NCBI GenBank assembly: GCA_947624495.1
Contig: CANQKP010000004.1
Coordinates: 1-37,413 of the forward strand
Direction: 5' to 3'
Source of the DNA: an uncultured Monoglobus sp.
Lineage (GTDB): Bacteria; Bacillota; Clostridia; Monoglobales; Monoglobaceae
Length of the DNA stretch: 37,413 bases
This document shows, piece after piece, positions 7,090-15,847 of the stretch. The notes under the pieces are model-generated. The model was not told the DNA's origin. It saw nothing but the letters and a program-made list of their open reading frames with translations, and ran no database searches. A program made the translations under genes and the position numbers. How positions within the stretch are numbered: position 1 is the first letter of the stretch; the number at the start of each line of letters is the position of its first letter.

Positions 7090-7210
7090 CGCAAAGCGGT
7101 AGGGCTCCCGAAAAGTCCTGTGGACTTTTTGGGAAAGCGGCGGAAACCCGAAGCGGTATAGCTTTCACGCCTCGCGTGAAAGCGGGTAAGCGGAGGGATT
7201 TCCGCCGCTT
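7090..7210. repeat. Nested inverted-repeat element between the HIT gene and prmA
   Basis: The spacer is almost all hairpins: ACCGCaaaGCGGT (about 7088-7100), AAAAGTCC against GGACTTTT within TCCCG...TGGGA (about 7107-7134), and GCTTTCACGC against GCGTGAAAGC (7161-7183). An outer perfect 12-bp pair joins AAGCGGCGGAAA (7135-7146) to TTTCCGCCGCTT (7199-7210). The outer arm overlaps the stop of the HIT gene. It looks like one of the dispersed palindromic intergenic elements of gut Clostridia. It could act as a processing or attenuation site within the operon. Confidence 0.65.
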
Positions 7211-7553
7211 AACCCGGAGGCCACTGAAGGTTTCTGCCCGCCAGCAGGTGGAAGTGCAGATGACCCACGGTCTGTCCTCCGTCCTCGCCGCAATTATTGA
7301 CAATTCTGTAGCCCTTTTCGGCAAATCCGCGCTCCTTGGCAACCTTTGCAGCCGCCTCAAATATCTTTCCGACCACCGCCGAGTTCTCGGCAGTGATCTC
7401 GTTAGCGGAGCCGATGTGGGTTTTGGGTACGAAAACAATATGCTCCGGCGCCTGAGGCGCGATATCTAAAAAAGCATAAACGCTGTCGTCCTCATAAACC
7501 TTTGTTGACGGCACCTCACCTGCGATTATTTTACAAAACAAGCAATCTGACAT
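7209..7553 (-). CDS. HIT family nucleotide-binding hydrolase
   Basis: This 114-residue protein is of the HINT/PKCI type. It has a CLFCKI zinc-ligand-like N-terminus, then HIVFVPKTHI and the histidine triad HLHFHLLAG near the end. These enzymes hydrolyse nucleoside phosphoramidates, including aminoacyl-adenylates. Co-transcription with alanyl-tRNA synthetase fits that chemistry, although the cellular role is generally unclear. The start ATG at 7553 follows AAGGAGGAG; a longer frame would start inside alaS. It lies 13 bases downstream of the alaS stop. Confidence 0.93.
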   Translation of the reverse strand: MSDCLFCKIIAGEVPSTKVYEDDSVYAFLDIAPQAPEHIVFVPKTHIGSANEITAENSAVVGKIFEAAAKVAKERGFAEKGYRIVNNCGEDGGQTVGHLHFHLLAGRNLQWPPG

Positions 7554-7566
7554 TCCGACTCCTCCT

Positions 7567-10203
7567 TTACTTCTTAAGCAGTTTTTCAAGTATTCCTTTA
7601 ACGCTCTTCATAGCTTCCTCCGCCTTTTCGGGGATCTTGCCGCCCGCCTGAGCACTGTCCGGCTTACCGCCGCCGCCGCCGCCGAGCTGCTTGGCGACCT
7701 CCGAAACGACCTTGCCCGCGTGCGCACCCTTATCTATCGCTTCCTTTGAAGTCATAGAAATAAGGTTGACCTTTTCGCCCGCCTTGGACGCCAGCACGAT
7801 CAGTGATTTTGGAAGCTTTGCCTTTATGCTGTCGCCAATTTCGCGCATTGTGTTCATATCAACATTGTCATCCAGGACCTTGGTAACAACTTTGATGCCG
7901 TCCACTTCCTCGGCCCCCTCCATAACGTCGTCAAGGCTGTTTCTGGCAAGTTTGCTCTTTAGTCTGTCTATCTCGCGGCGCAGCTCGCGGTTCTCGGTCA
8001 TAACGCCCTCGGCGCGGCTGAGCAGATCAGCCTGACCGGTTTTCAGCGCCGACGCAACATCATAGAGCAGAAGCGACTGATTGCGGCACAACTCAATCAC
8101 GTTGTGACCGGTTGTACCCTCAATACGTCTTACGCCGGCAGAAACTCCGGTTTCGCTGAGAATTCTCATACAGCCCAGCTTTCCGGTATTGTTCACGTGT
8201 GTGCCGCCGCAAAGCTCAATGCTGAAATCGCCCATTCTTACCACACGCACACGATTGCCGTACTTTTCGCTGAACAGAGCCATAGCGCCCATTGTTTTGG
8301 CTGTGGCAATATCCTCCTCAAAGCACTCAACATTGATAGTTTCCATTATTTTGTCGTTGACGATTGTTCCGACTTCGAGCTGCTCGTCCACAGTCATAGC
8401 CTGAAAATGTGAGAAGTCAAATCTGAACCGGTGTTCGTCCACATACGAGCCTGCCTGAGCCACGTGCTTGCCCAGCACCTTGCGCAGCGCCGCCTGCAGC
8501 AGATGAACCGCCGAATGGTTGCGCATGATCGCCTTGCGCCGCTCGGCGTCGATTGCACACGTGACAGTCTCTCCGACGCTGATCTCACCGTTCTGGACAA
8601 CGCAGGCGTGATAAAACTTTCCGTTTTTCTTGGTGGTATCATTTACCCGAACCGAAGCAGCGTCCGTTTGAATATATCCGGTGTCGCCCACCTGACCGCC
8701 GCTTTCGGCGTAGAATACCGAGCGGTCAAGCACCACTATCACCTCATCGCCCTGCTCCGCCTTGTCAACTCTCACATTGTCCTTGGCGATCGCCAGAACC
8801 TTGGACTTTCCTGTAAACTTTTGGTAGCCCTCAAAAACGGTAGCGTCCTTTATGTCGATGAAGATATCATCCTCCCATGCAGTCTCATCATTGTTGCCGC
8901 GGGCGTTTTTCGACTGGGTGCGCTGCTTGTTGAGCAGATCCTGAAACAACTTCTCGGCAACCACAAATCCGTTCTCGCCCATTATTTCCTTAGTGAGGTC
9001 TATCGGAAAACCGTAGGTGTCATAAAGCTTAAAGGCTCTCTCGCCGTCAAGCTCGTTTATTCCGCTCTCCTTCATTTCGCGTATATAGTTTTTAAGAATA
9101 AGTATACCCTGATCTATCGTACTGTTGAAACGCTCCTCCTCGCTCTTTATAACGCTTTCGATATACTCAAAGTTAGAGTCAAGCTCCGGATATGCGCTCA
9201 TTGACTCGTCTGCAACGACTCTCGCCAGCTTATAAAGGAACGTCCCCTTAATACCCAAAAGTCTGCCGTGGCGGGCTGCCCTGCGGAGCAGTCTGCGCAG
9301 CACGTAGCCTCTGCCCTCGTTGGACGGAAGCACGCCGTCCGCAGTCATGAAAACGGTGCTGCGGATGTGATCGGTGATTACCCTGAGCGATGTGTCGATA
9401 TGCTGATCCTTGCCGTATTTCACGCCGGCGATCTCCGCTGCAGCGTCAAGCACACGTCTGATCGTGTCAACCTCAAAAATCGACGTTGTACCCTGCATAA
9501 TGCAGGCAATTCTCTCAAGACCCATACCGGTGTCGATATTGGGATGAGCCAGCTTGTTGTAAGTGCCGTTCTCGTCTCTGTCAAACTGAGTGAATACCAA
9601 ATTCCAGAACTCAACATATCTGTCGCAGTCGCAGCCCACGGCGCAGTCCGGACTGCCGCAGCCGTATTCCTCGCCGCGGTCATAGTAGATCTCGGAGCAG
9701 GGACCGCATGGACCCGTGCCGATCTCCCAGAAATTGTCCTCCTTGCCCAGATGTACGATCCTGTCCTTTGACACGCCCACATGGTTTACCCAGATATCCT
9801 CCGCCTCGTAATCATCCTCATACACGCTGACCCAAAGGCGGTCAACGGGGATCTCAAGAACCTCGGTGATAAACTCCCACGCCCACTTGGTTGCGTCCAT
9901 CTTGAAATAATCACCGAACGAGAAGTTGCCGAGCATCTCAAAGAATGTACCGTGGCGGGCGGTAAGTCCCACCTGCTCAATATCCGGCGTTCTGATACAC
10001 TTCTGGCAGGTGGTGACGCGCTTCGCGGGCGGTACCTCCTTGCCGGTAAAGTAAGGCTTAAGCGGCGCCATGCCCGCGTTGATCAGCAGCAGACTGGCGT
10101 CGTTCTGTGGAACCAGCGGAAACGAGGGCAGGCGCAAGTGCTGCTTGCTCTCAAAAAACGACAAAAACTTTTCGCGTATTTCATTTAAACCTAATTTTTC
10201 CAT
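7567..10203 (-). CDS. alaS: Alanyl-tRNA synthetase
   Basis: This 878-residue cytoplasmic class II synthetase charges tRNA-Ala and has the full family length. The catalytic core opens with IREKFLSFFESKQH and includes RHGTFFEMLGNFSFGDYFK. The editing domain has HSAVHLLQAALRKVLG and CGGTHVNNTGKLG, the zinc and deacylation residues. A short coiled segment leads to the C-Ala domain with LGGGGGGKPDSAQAGG. It starts at ATG 10203 behind GAGGTAG, with its own strong promoter at 10240-10268. No T-box is present in the 36-base leader, unlike many synthetases in related bacteria. Confidence 0.98.
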   Translation of the reverse strand: MEKLGLNEIREKFLSFFESKQHLRLPSFPLVPQNDASLLLINAGMAPLKPYFTGKEVPPAKRVTTCQKCIRTPDIEQVGLTARHGTFFEMLGNFSFGDYFKMDATKWAWEFITEVLEIPVDRLWVSVYEDDYEAEDIWVNHVGVSKDRIVHLGKEDNFWEIGTGPCGPCSEIYYDRGEEYGCGSPDCAVGCDCDRYVEFWNLVFTQFDRDENGTYNKLAHPNIDTGMGLERIACIMQGTTSIFEVDTIRRVLDAAAEIAGVKYGKDQHIDTSLRVITDHIRSTVFMTADGVLPSNEGRGYVLRRLLRRAARHGRLLGIKGTFLYKLARVVADESMSAYPELDSNFEYIESVIKSEEERFNSTIDQGILILKNYIREMKESGINELDGERAFKLYDTYGFPIDLTKEIMGENGFVVAEKLFQDLLNKQRTQSKNARGNNDETAWEDDIFIDIKDATVFEGYQKFTGKSKVLAIAKDNVRVDKAEQGDEVIVVLDRSVFYAESGGQVGDTGYIQTDAASVRVNDTTKKNGKFYHACVVQNGEISVGETVTCAIDAERRKAIMRNHSAVHLLQAALRKVLGKHVAQAGSYVDEHRFRFDFSHFQAMTVDEQLEVGTIVNDKIMETINVECFEEDIATAKTMGAMALFSEKYGNRVRVVRMGDFSIELCGGTHVNNTGKLGCMRILSETGVSAGVRRIEGTTGHNVIELCRNQSLLLYDVASALKTGQADLLSRAEGVMTENRELRREIDRLKSKLARNSLDDVMEGAEEVDGIKVVTKVLDDNVDMNTMREIGDSIKAKLPKSLIVLASKAGEKVNLISMTSKEAIDKGAHAGKVVSEVAKQLGGGGGGKPDSAQAGGKIPEKAEEAMKSVKGILEKLLKK

Positions 10204-10239
10204 ATTATCTACCTCGTTTTATATTTTCACTAAATAATA

Positions 10240-10268
10240 ATTATACCAATTTTACTCGCTTTCGTCAA
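10240..10268 (-). promoter_or_regulatory. Promoter of alaS
   Basis: TTGACG (10268-10263) and TATAAT (10245-10240) with 17 bases between them on the minus strand. The -35 box lies inside the last codons of the upstream DUF4364 gene, which ends at 10252. Confidence 0.8.
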
Positions 10269-10779
10269 GGGTTTTGCATATATACTTGTATATTTCCCCC
10301 GCTTTTCGCTTAAGAGCGTCTTTTGTCCGGCTTGCCTCGTATTTGTAACCCGCATCGATCTTAAGCTCCAGCATGGGCGAACCCGCGTCAAGCATAGTCA
10401 CCGCCGCCATATACCGTCCTCCGCCGATCGGGATGATCTCGCTTACAATTCCGTTCGGATTGGTCTTTTCATCAAATTCCTCGCTCTCGGCAGCCGCCTT
10501 GATTTTTCTGCGTATGCTGCCGGGAACTCTTCCGCGGAAGAACTCATCGGTATCAACGCCTTTGCCGGTCAGGCGGACACATTCCTCGTTTCTGTAGTAT
10601 ACACGCTCTGTAAACCCGTCCTCGATAAGCTCGCTGAGCATTATCGTCAGGTCAAAATAGCTCATCACATTCTCGTCCCATGTCAGCAGTCCGGTCAGCC
10701 TCTCCAGCGAGACCGGGTACTTGTACTGCTTGAGAGTATAAAGAATGGCAAACTTCATCTCATCTTTTTCCAAAAACAT
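10252..10779 (-). CDS. DUF4364 family protein (winged-helix-like)
   Basis: This 175-residue soluble protein matches the Clostridia DUF4364 family in length and pattern. The N-terminus MKFAILYTLKQYKYPVSLER followed by DLTIMLSELIEDGFTERVYY resembles a winged helix. The line VRLTGKGVDTDEFF leads to a C-terminal region with a repeated beta pattern. A regulatory role is suspected from the fold, but no function is established. The start at 10779 has GGAG nine bases upstream. It follows degV by 16 bases and is probably co-transcribed with it. Confidence 0.85.
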   Translation of the reverse strand: MFLEKDEMKFAILYTLKQYKYPVSLERLTGLLTWDENVMSYFDLTIMLSELIEDGFTERVYYRNEECVRLTGKGVDTDEFFRGRVPGSIRRKIKAAAESEEFDEKTNPNGIVSEIIPIGGGRYMAAVTMLDAGSPMLELKIDAGYKYEASRTKDALKRKAGEIYKYICKTLDESE

Positions 10780-10795
10780 AAATTATTCTCCAATA

Positions 10796-11665
10796 TTACT
10801 TTTCATAATCTGTGTAGGGCTTTTTGTGCTTAAAATAAATTCCCACAAGCCCCATGCCCGCGTGCGCGGTGATAACCGGTCCTATCTTGTAGTAAGTTAT
10901 CTTTTTGGGTTTTACCCGCTCGCGGATAAGCGCCTCAACAATTTCAACTTTGTCCGGCGCGTCGGTATCCAGTATTATTATCTCGTTTTCTTCCGGGTCT
11001 TCCATACGCTCCTCGGCGTAGCCCACAAGGACCGACATCGCTTTCTTGAGTCCGCGCACTTTTTTGTACGCCTCGACAAGACCGTCGCATATCATAAGTA
11101 TCGGCTTAATATCAAGCAGCGCGCTGATCGCCATTGTGGTCGCCTTGATCCTGCCTCCCTTTTTGAGAAACGTCAGATCGTCCACCACAAAATACGCGGT
11201 GTCGTGCTTGTAGGCGTGTTCAAGGTAATCCACCACCTCCTGCTTGGAAGCGCCGCGCTCTGCCATTTCCGCCGCGGCGATCACCGGCATACCTATCGCC
11301 ATGGTGTACATCTCGGAGTCGATTATTGTTATGTCAAACCCTTCGTCCTCAATAAGCTTCTGCGCGACCAAGTGGGCGGTGTTGTTGATCCCGCTGCCGT
11401 TTGACGAAATAGAGATGTAGATTATCTGATTATCCTTGCCTATTTCTCTGAACATCGCCTCAACATCGTTCGGTGACATCTGGCTTGTGGTGGGGACGTT
11501 TTCGCTGCCGCGCACCATTTTGTAAAATTCTTCCGCGTCAAAATCGCGGTCCGCGATAATGCTTTTGCCGTCTAAATTCACCGTGAAAGGCAGCACACTG
11601 ATGTCATGCTCCTTAGCAATATCTGACGGTATATCCGCCCCTCTGTCTACCATAAACTTGATCAT
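10796..11665 (-). CDS. DegV family fatty-acid-binding protein
   Basis: This 289-residue protein has the DegV two-domain layout: VDRGADIPSDIAKEHDISVLP at the start, VPTTSQMSP and ISISSNGSG in the lipid-head-binding region, and FVVDDLTFLKKGGRI in the middle. The GPVITAHAGMGLVGI motif lies near the end. Members bind single fatty acids and, as FakB, present them to the kinase FakA for phosphorylation and phospholipid synthesis. No fakA lies in this window. The start ATG at 11665 follows AAAAGGAG. Its upstream region is the repeat-rich spacer to trmL. Confidence 0.93.
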   Translation of the reverse strand: MIKFMVDRGADIPSDIAKEHDISVLPFTVNLDGKSIIADRDFDAEEFYKMVRGSENVPTTSQMSPNDVEAMFREIGKDNQIIYISISSNGSGINNTAHLVAQKLIEDEGFDITIIDSEMYTMAIGMPVIAAAEMAERGASKQEVVDYLEHAYKHDTAYFVVDDLTFLKKGGRIKATTMAISALLDIKPILMICDGLVEAYKKVRGLKKAMSVLVGYAEERMEDPEENEIIILDTDAPDKVEIVEALIRERVKPKKITYYKIGPVITAHAGMGLVGIYFKHKKPYTDYEK

Positions 11666-11739
11666 TGTGTTGTCTCCTTTTGTATTTTTTGATTATTGAT
11701 AATATCAGCTGAATGATGTTTCCGCCGTTCATATGGGAC

Positions 11740-12060
11740 GGCGCCCTCGACGTCACAGGGAGAGGCTTTTCTCTTATGGCTCCCCTTCATTTATGAGGGG
11801 GAGCTGTCACCGAAGGTGACTGAGGGGGTGAAAACACTACCCTTTCCACCGCTATCGTAGTCCCCTTCTAATGAAGCGCTTGGTCAAAATCGCAAGCGAT
11901 TTTGAAAGGTCGCTTTGAGCCCGCACGCTACGCGCGCTAATTATCCCCTCCGTAAACGTAAGGAGAGGCTTTTGTGGGAAGAGGAGCAACCGCCGATAAT
12001 GGCGAAGCTTCCAAAGCCTGCGAGGAAGCAAGTAAAAAGGCGGATTGTGACGACCGTGTA
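11740..12060. repeat. Intergenic mosaic of palindromic repeat elements
   Basis: The degV-trmL spacer (11666-12085) has no gene. It holds several hairpins: GGCTCCCC and TCAT against ATGA and GGGGGAGC (11779-11803), GTCACCgaaGGTGAC (11806-11820), and CAAAATCGC against GCGATTTTG (11885-11904). A further pair, CCTCC against GGAGAGG, lies near 11947-11968. These strings, ending in TGAGGGGGTG, resemble dispersed intergenic repeats of gut Clostridia. They look like several partial copies joined end to end. A 74-codon plus-strand frame at 11974-12198 runs from here into trmL antisense and is not credible. Confidence 0.7.
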
Positions 12061-12088
12061 GTCGCTAGTTCCTATTCCCTAGTCCCTA
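12061..12088 (+). repeat. Four-unit heptanucleotide tandem repeat
   Basis: Units are GTCGCTA, GTTCCTA, TTCCCTA and GTCCCTA, consensus GTCCCTA. The last unit supplies the TAG stop codon of trmL on the minus strand, so the repeat array abuts and enters the coding sequence. Confidence 0.75.
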
Positions 12089-12589
12089 CGTTGTTAAATT
12101 CCCCTCGGTCTGCATTCCCTCAAAATCATGACGGCGCAAAACCTCGTACAGGATTATCGCGACCGCGTTTGATAAATTCAGCGAGCGCATATCGCTAAGC
12201 ATCGGTATCCTTACGCAGCTTTCGTAATTCCTGCGCAGCAGATCCTCAGGCAGACCCTTGGTTTCCTTACCGAACACAAGAAAAATCTCCCGACCCTCGT
12301 CCGACACGCTCCTGTAATCTATGTCCGAGTAGGTCTTCTTCGCCTTTGTCGAACAGTAGAAAAATCTGCCGTTCGGGTACTTTTCCAAAACCTCGCCAAA
12401 CGAGCCGTATTCATAAAGCTCAAGCTCCGACCAGTAATCCAGACCCGCGCGGCGCACCTGCTTCTCGCTTATGTCAAACCCAAGCGGATGCACCAGATGC
12501 AGCGCGGCTCCCGTCACACTGCAGGTCCTTGAAATGTTGCCGGTATTTGAGGGGATTTCCGGCTCAACCAAAACTATGTTTATTTTCAA
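12086..12589 (-). CDS. trmL: tRNA (cytidine/uridine-34 2'-O) methyltransferase TrmL
   Basis: This 167-residue SPOUT enzyme methylates the wobble ribose of tRNA-Leu species. It begins with KINIVLVEPEIPSNTGNISR and has LVFGKETKGLP and RIPMLSDMRSLNLSNAVAII, the knotted SAM site. Length is normal. The start is TTG at 12589, eight bases after GGAGG; no ATG is better placed. It lies 15 bases after the yifB stop and is the last gene of the rsuA-pdxK-yifB-trmL run. A tRNA-Leu gene is also in this window, but the link is only coincidental. Confidence 0.93.
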   Translation of the reverse strand: MKINIVLVEPEIPSNTGNISRTCSVTGAALHLVHPLGFDISEKQVRRAGLDYWSELELYEYGSFGEVLEKYPNGRFFYCSTKAKKTYSDIDYRSVSDEGREIFLVFGKETKGLPEDLLRRNYESCVRIPMLSDMRSLNLSNAVAIILYEVLRRHDFEGMQTEGNLTT

Positions 12590-12604
12590 ACCGCACCCCT
12601 CCGA

Positions 12605-14137
12605 TCACGCCCAGAATTTTCGGTCAAGTGACCGGTACTGGATAGCCTCGGCAATATGCTGCTGTTCTATATTCTCGCTCTCGTCAAGATCGGCTATCGT
12701 CCGCGCCACCTTGACAATACGGTTGTATGCTCTTCCGCTCATGCCCATACGGTTAAACGCCGTTTTAAGCATCTCGTTTGCGGCAGAACTTAAGCGGCAA
12801 TACTCATCCATAAGCGCCGGAGTCAGCATACTGTTGGAATGAATTCTCTGACCCTTATATCTCTCGTTCTGTATCTTTCTCGCCTTGTCGACACGTTTCT
12901 TGATATCGGCTGACGATTCGGGTTTTGTATTGCTTTCAAGATCCTCATAATCGACAGCCGGGACCTCGATATGAAGATCGATACGGTCAAGCAGCGGACC
13001 GCTGATCTTTCCGAGATACGAGGCGATCTTTTTCGGAGTGCAGGTGCAGTCGTGCTTTCTGTCTCCGTAATATCCGCAGGGGCAAGGGTTCATTGACGCC
13101 ACAAGCATTACGTTGCACGGATATGAGCATGAACCCTGGACTCTGGTTATAGTGACGGTTCCGTCCTCCAGCGGCTGGCGCAGAACCTCCAGCGCGTCCT
13201 TGCGGAACTCCGGAAGCTCGTCCAAAAACAGCACACCGTTATGTGACAGGCTTATCTCGCCGGGCTTCGGATTTGCCCCGCCGCCGGACAGTCCCACCGC
13301 CGAGACAGTATGATGCGGGTTCCTGAACGGACGCGTCATTATCATAGGCAGCCCGCCGGGCATTTTCCCCGCTATGCTGTAAATCTTTGTCGCCTCAAGC
13401 GCCTCATCGAATGTCAGATCCGGAAGTATCGTGGGAAGTCTCCGTGCAAGCATTGTCTTGCCCGAACCCGGAGGTCCGATGAGCAGCACATTATGTCCGC
13501 CCGCCGCCGCGACCTCCATGGCGCGCTTGACATTCTCCTGACCCTTGACCTCCGAAAAATCACAGGAGTATTTCGCCGCCTTGCCGAACACCTCGTTTAT
13601 GTCTATCTTAGTCGAATTAATCAGCTTGCGTCCCGAAAGATGATCCACAAGCTCGGACAAAGTTCCGACGCCGTATACATTGACGCCGCTCACGACCGCA
13701 GCTTCCTTAGCATTCTCAACAGGCACGAACACACTTTTTATTCCCGACTGATACGCCTTTATGACCATGGGCAGCACACCGTTGATCCGTCTGACCTTAC
13801 CGTCCAGAGAAAGCTCGCCCATAAACGCGCAGCCGCCGAGGTCGCCGCAGAAAACCTGCTCCGACGCGGTGAGCAAGCCGACCGCTATCGGCAGATCAAG
13901 GTAAGCGCCCTCCTTCTTAACGTCAGCCGGAGCTAAGTTTATAACGATTTTCTTGCCCGGTACCACAAAGCCCGCATTATAAAGCGCGCTTCTGATGCGT
14001 TCCTTGGACTCTCTCACTGACGCATCCGGCAGACCGACTATCTCCCATGCGGGGAAACCGCCGCTCACGCCGGTCTCAACGCTGATTATGTAGCCGTCAA
14101 TGCCCTGAAGTCCGCAGCTGTTAATTTTTGTAATCAT
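12605..14137 (-). CDS. YifB/ComM family Mg-chelatase-like AAA+ ATPase
   Basis: This 510-residue protein has an N-terminal Lon-protease-like fold (GLQGIDGYIISVETGVSGGFP, then IVGLPDASVRESKERIRSA). An AAA+ core follows with Walker A GPPGSGKTMLARRLP, Walker B NGVLFLDELPEF and the MNPCPCGYYGD zinc-like loop. The C-terminal part has ISGPLLDRIDLH and SGRAYNRIVKVARTIADL. ComM in competent bacteria is a branch-migration helicase for incoming DNA. The role in Clostridia is less clear. The start ATG at 14137 follows AGAAGGAAG. Confidence 0.95.
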   Translation of the reverse strand: MITKINSCGLQGIDGYIISVETGVSGGFPAWEIVGLPDASVRESKERIRSALYNAGFVVPGKKIVINLAPADVKKEGAYLDLPIAVGLLTASEQVFCGDLGGCAFMGELSLDGKVRRINGVLPMVIKAYQSGIKSVFVPVENAKEAAVVSGVNVYGVGTLSELVDHLSGRKLINSTKIDINEVFGKAAKYSCDFSEVKGQENVKRAMEVAAAGGHNVLLIGPPGSGKTMLARRLPTILPDLTFDEALEATKIYSIAGKMPGGLPMIMTRPFRNPHHTVSAVGLSGGGANPKPGEISLSHNGVLFLDELPEFRKDALEVLRQPLEDGTVTITRVQGSCSYPCNVMLVASMNPCPCGYYGDRKHDCTCTPKKIASYLGKISGPLLDRIDLHIEVPAVDYEDLESNTKPESSADIKKRVDKARKIQNERYKGQRIHSNSMLTPALMDEYCRLSSAANEMLKTAFNRMGMSGRAYNRIVKVARTIADLDESENIEQQHIAEAIQYRSLDRKFWA

Positions 14138-14155
14138 TTTGCATCTTCCTTCTGC

Positions 14156-15052
14156 TTATATCTCCACATATCTTTTATCATACTCGCTTTTGCTGAAGTA
14201 GGTTGAAAGTATCGGTTCAAACAGCACGCCCTCCCGGACCCGTATTTCCGGATGCCTTATGGTCGCCTGTATTGCCTTGTACACAAACCCGGCTGCCAAA
14301 TTCGCCGCCTCGGTTATCGGCTCGCCCTTAAGCAAAGCCCCTGTCAGCACTGAGGTGTAAACGTCGCCTGTACCGTGGAACAGCCGGTTCACATAGCCGC
14401 AGTCAACCTTGTAATACTTTCCCGTATCGCCGTCATACACAGCCACACACATAGAATTTTCGGAGTCCATAACGCTGGTGATCGCCACGTACTTCGCGCC
14501 GAGCCGCGAAAGTTTTTTGAGATACTTTTTTATAGTCGCGTTGTTCACCGGATGGTCGGGACACTCCTCATCGATCAGCAGACACGCCTCGGTCAGATTG
14601 GGAGTAATAACGTCCGCTATACCGCAAAGCCCCTTCATTCCGTCAACCATTTTCCTGATTTTCGGCGTGTAAAACCCTCCGTTTACCAACGAGCTGTCGC
14701 CCATAACCGGGTCAACCACAATAAGCGCGCCGTCCGCCTTGGCGTCTGTCATAAATCTTTTGATTATCTCAAGCTGCTCGGAGCTGCCCATATATCCGCT
14801 GTACACCGCGTCAAACCTAAGTCCGAGCTTCTTCCAGTGATCGATTATTCCCTGCATCTGATCCGTCAGATCCATAAACGTATAGCCCTTAAACTCATAT
14901 GTATGAGTCGAAAGCACCGCCGTGGGCAGAGGGCAGACCTCAATTCCCATAGCGGACATAATCGGTATGACCTCGGTCAGCGACACTTTGCCAAACCCCG
15001 ATATATCCTGGACCGCGCAGGCGCGCGGTATAACATTGTGTATCTTATTCAT
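14156..15052 (-). CDS. pdxY: Pyridoxal/pyridoxamine kinase
   Basis: This 298-residue ribokinase-superfamily enzyme salvages vitamin B6 by phosphorylation. It has ACAVQDISGFGKVSLTEVIP at the N-terminus, PTAVLSTHTYEF, and AVYSGYMGSSEQ. ALIVVDPVMGDSS (Mg site), VITPNLTEACLL and FHGTGDVYTSVLTGALL (anion hole and catalytic Asp) follow. The start is taken as ATG 15052, which follows GAGGTGG and overlaps the upstream synthase stop by eight bases, implying translational coupling. An in-frame ATG at 15085 lies inside that gene and is less likely. The gene symbol is by family; pdxK is possible. Confidence 0.9.
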   Translation of the reverse strand: MNKIHNVIPRACAVQDISGFGKVSLTEVIPIMSAMGIEVCPLPTAVLSTHTYEFKGYTFMDLTDQMQGIIDHWKKLGLRFDAVYSGYMGSSEQLEIIKRFMTDAKADGALIVVDPVMGDSSLVNGGFYTPKIRKMVDGMKGLCGIADVITPNLTEACLLIDEECPDHPVNNATIKKYLKKLSRLGAKYVAITSVMDSENSMCVAVYDGDTGKYYKVDCGYVNRLFHGTGDVYTSVLTGALLKGEPITEAANLAAGFVYKAIQATIRHPEIRVREGVLFEPILSTYFSKSEYDKRYVEI

Positions 15053-15767
15053 CTGCGCCACCTCGTTTATCATCAAGCTGCTCAAGCTCTGTCTCGGTCA
15101 GTTCGCGTATCTCTCCGGGTCCTAAATTCCCGTCAAGGCAAAGCCGGTTCATTTTTATCCGCCTGAGCGCCAGTACGTTTTTGCCGACCGCCGAAAACAT
15201 CCGCTTGACCTGATGAAATTTCCCTTCATATATCACAACTTTCGCTGTATTTACGCCGTATATCTCAAGCTCTGACGGTTTGCATTTAAACCCGTCCTCA
15301 AGAATGAGTCCGGCTTTGAATTTTTCAATATCTTCCGTCGTTATCTGCGCGTCAAGCTCCGCTATATAGGTCTTAGGCACATGACTTTTGGGACTCAGCA
15401 GCCGATGAGCCATCCTGCCGTCGTTGGTCAGGACGCACAGCCCCTCGGTGTCGATATCCAGCCTGCCCACCGGGAACAAATTCATATGCTTAAACTCCTG
15501 CGGAACATAATCGCACACAGTCGGGAGTTTCGCATCCTCCGTTGCGGAAACACAGCCCTTCGGCTTGTTCAGCATAAGATACGCAAACTCGCGGTACCTG
15601 GCTTGCGCACCGTCAATATAAACCTTGTCGCAGTATGGGTCAACAGCAGTCTCAGGTCTTATGCCGGTCATGCCGTCGATCTTCACGCGCCCGCTTTTTA
15701 TCATTTTTTTAACATCAGTCCTGGAGCCGAGTCCCAGACCGCTCGCGAGATATTTATCAAGTCTCAT
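15045..15767 (-). CDS. RsuA/RluB family rRNA pseudouridine synthase
   Basis: This 240-residue enzyme has an N-terminal S4 RNA-binding domain (MRLDKYLASGLGLGSRTDVK) and a catalytic domain with the signature VGRLDIDTEGLCVLTNDG, whose second Asp is the nucleophile. FHQVKRMFSAVG lies near the end. The lack of a long tail and the ordering fit RsuA (16S U516) better than RluB, but the site is not provable from sequence. It is the first gene of the run and is divergent from the DUF4830 gene, with an 80-base shared spacer. Confidence 0.92.
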   Translation of the reverse strand: MRLDKYLASGLGLGSRTDVKKMIKSGRVKIDGMTGIRPETAVDPYCDKVYIDGAQARYREFAYLMLNKPKGCVSATEDAKLPTVCDYVPQEFKHMNLFPVGRLDIDTEGLCVLTNDGRMAHRLLSPKSHVPKTYIAELDAQITTEDIEKFKAGLILEDGFKCKPSELEIYGVNTAKVVIYEGKFHQVKRMFSAVGKNVLALRRIKMNRLCLDGNLGPGEIRELTETELEQLDDKRGGADE

Positions 15768-15847
15768 TTATATTCCTTGCCTTACTCATAAAAATCCGGA
15801 TTTAACAATATACTTAATATATACGGCATAGCATAAGGAGCGTATCC

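Noticed and set aside
10204-10262. Possible alanine T-box upstream of alaS
   Set aside because: The leader is only about 36 bases and has no T-box sequence.
11974-12198. 74-codon plus-strand frame in the repeat block
   Set aside because: It runs from intergenic repeats into the antisense of trmL and has no RBS or family pattern.
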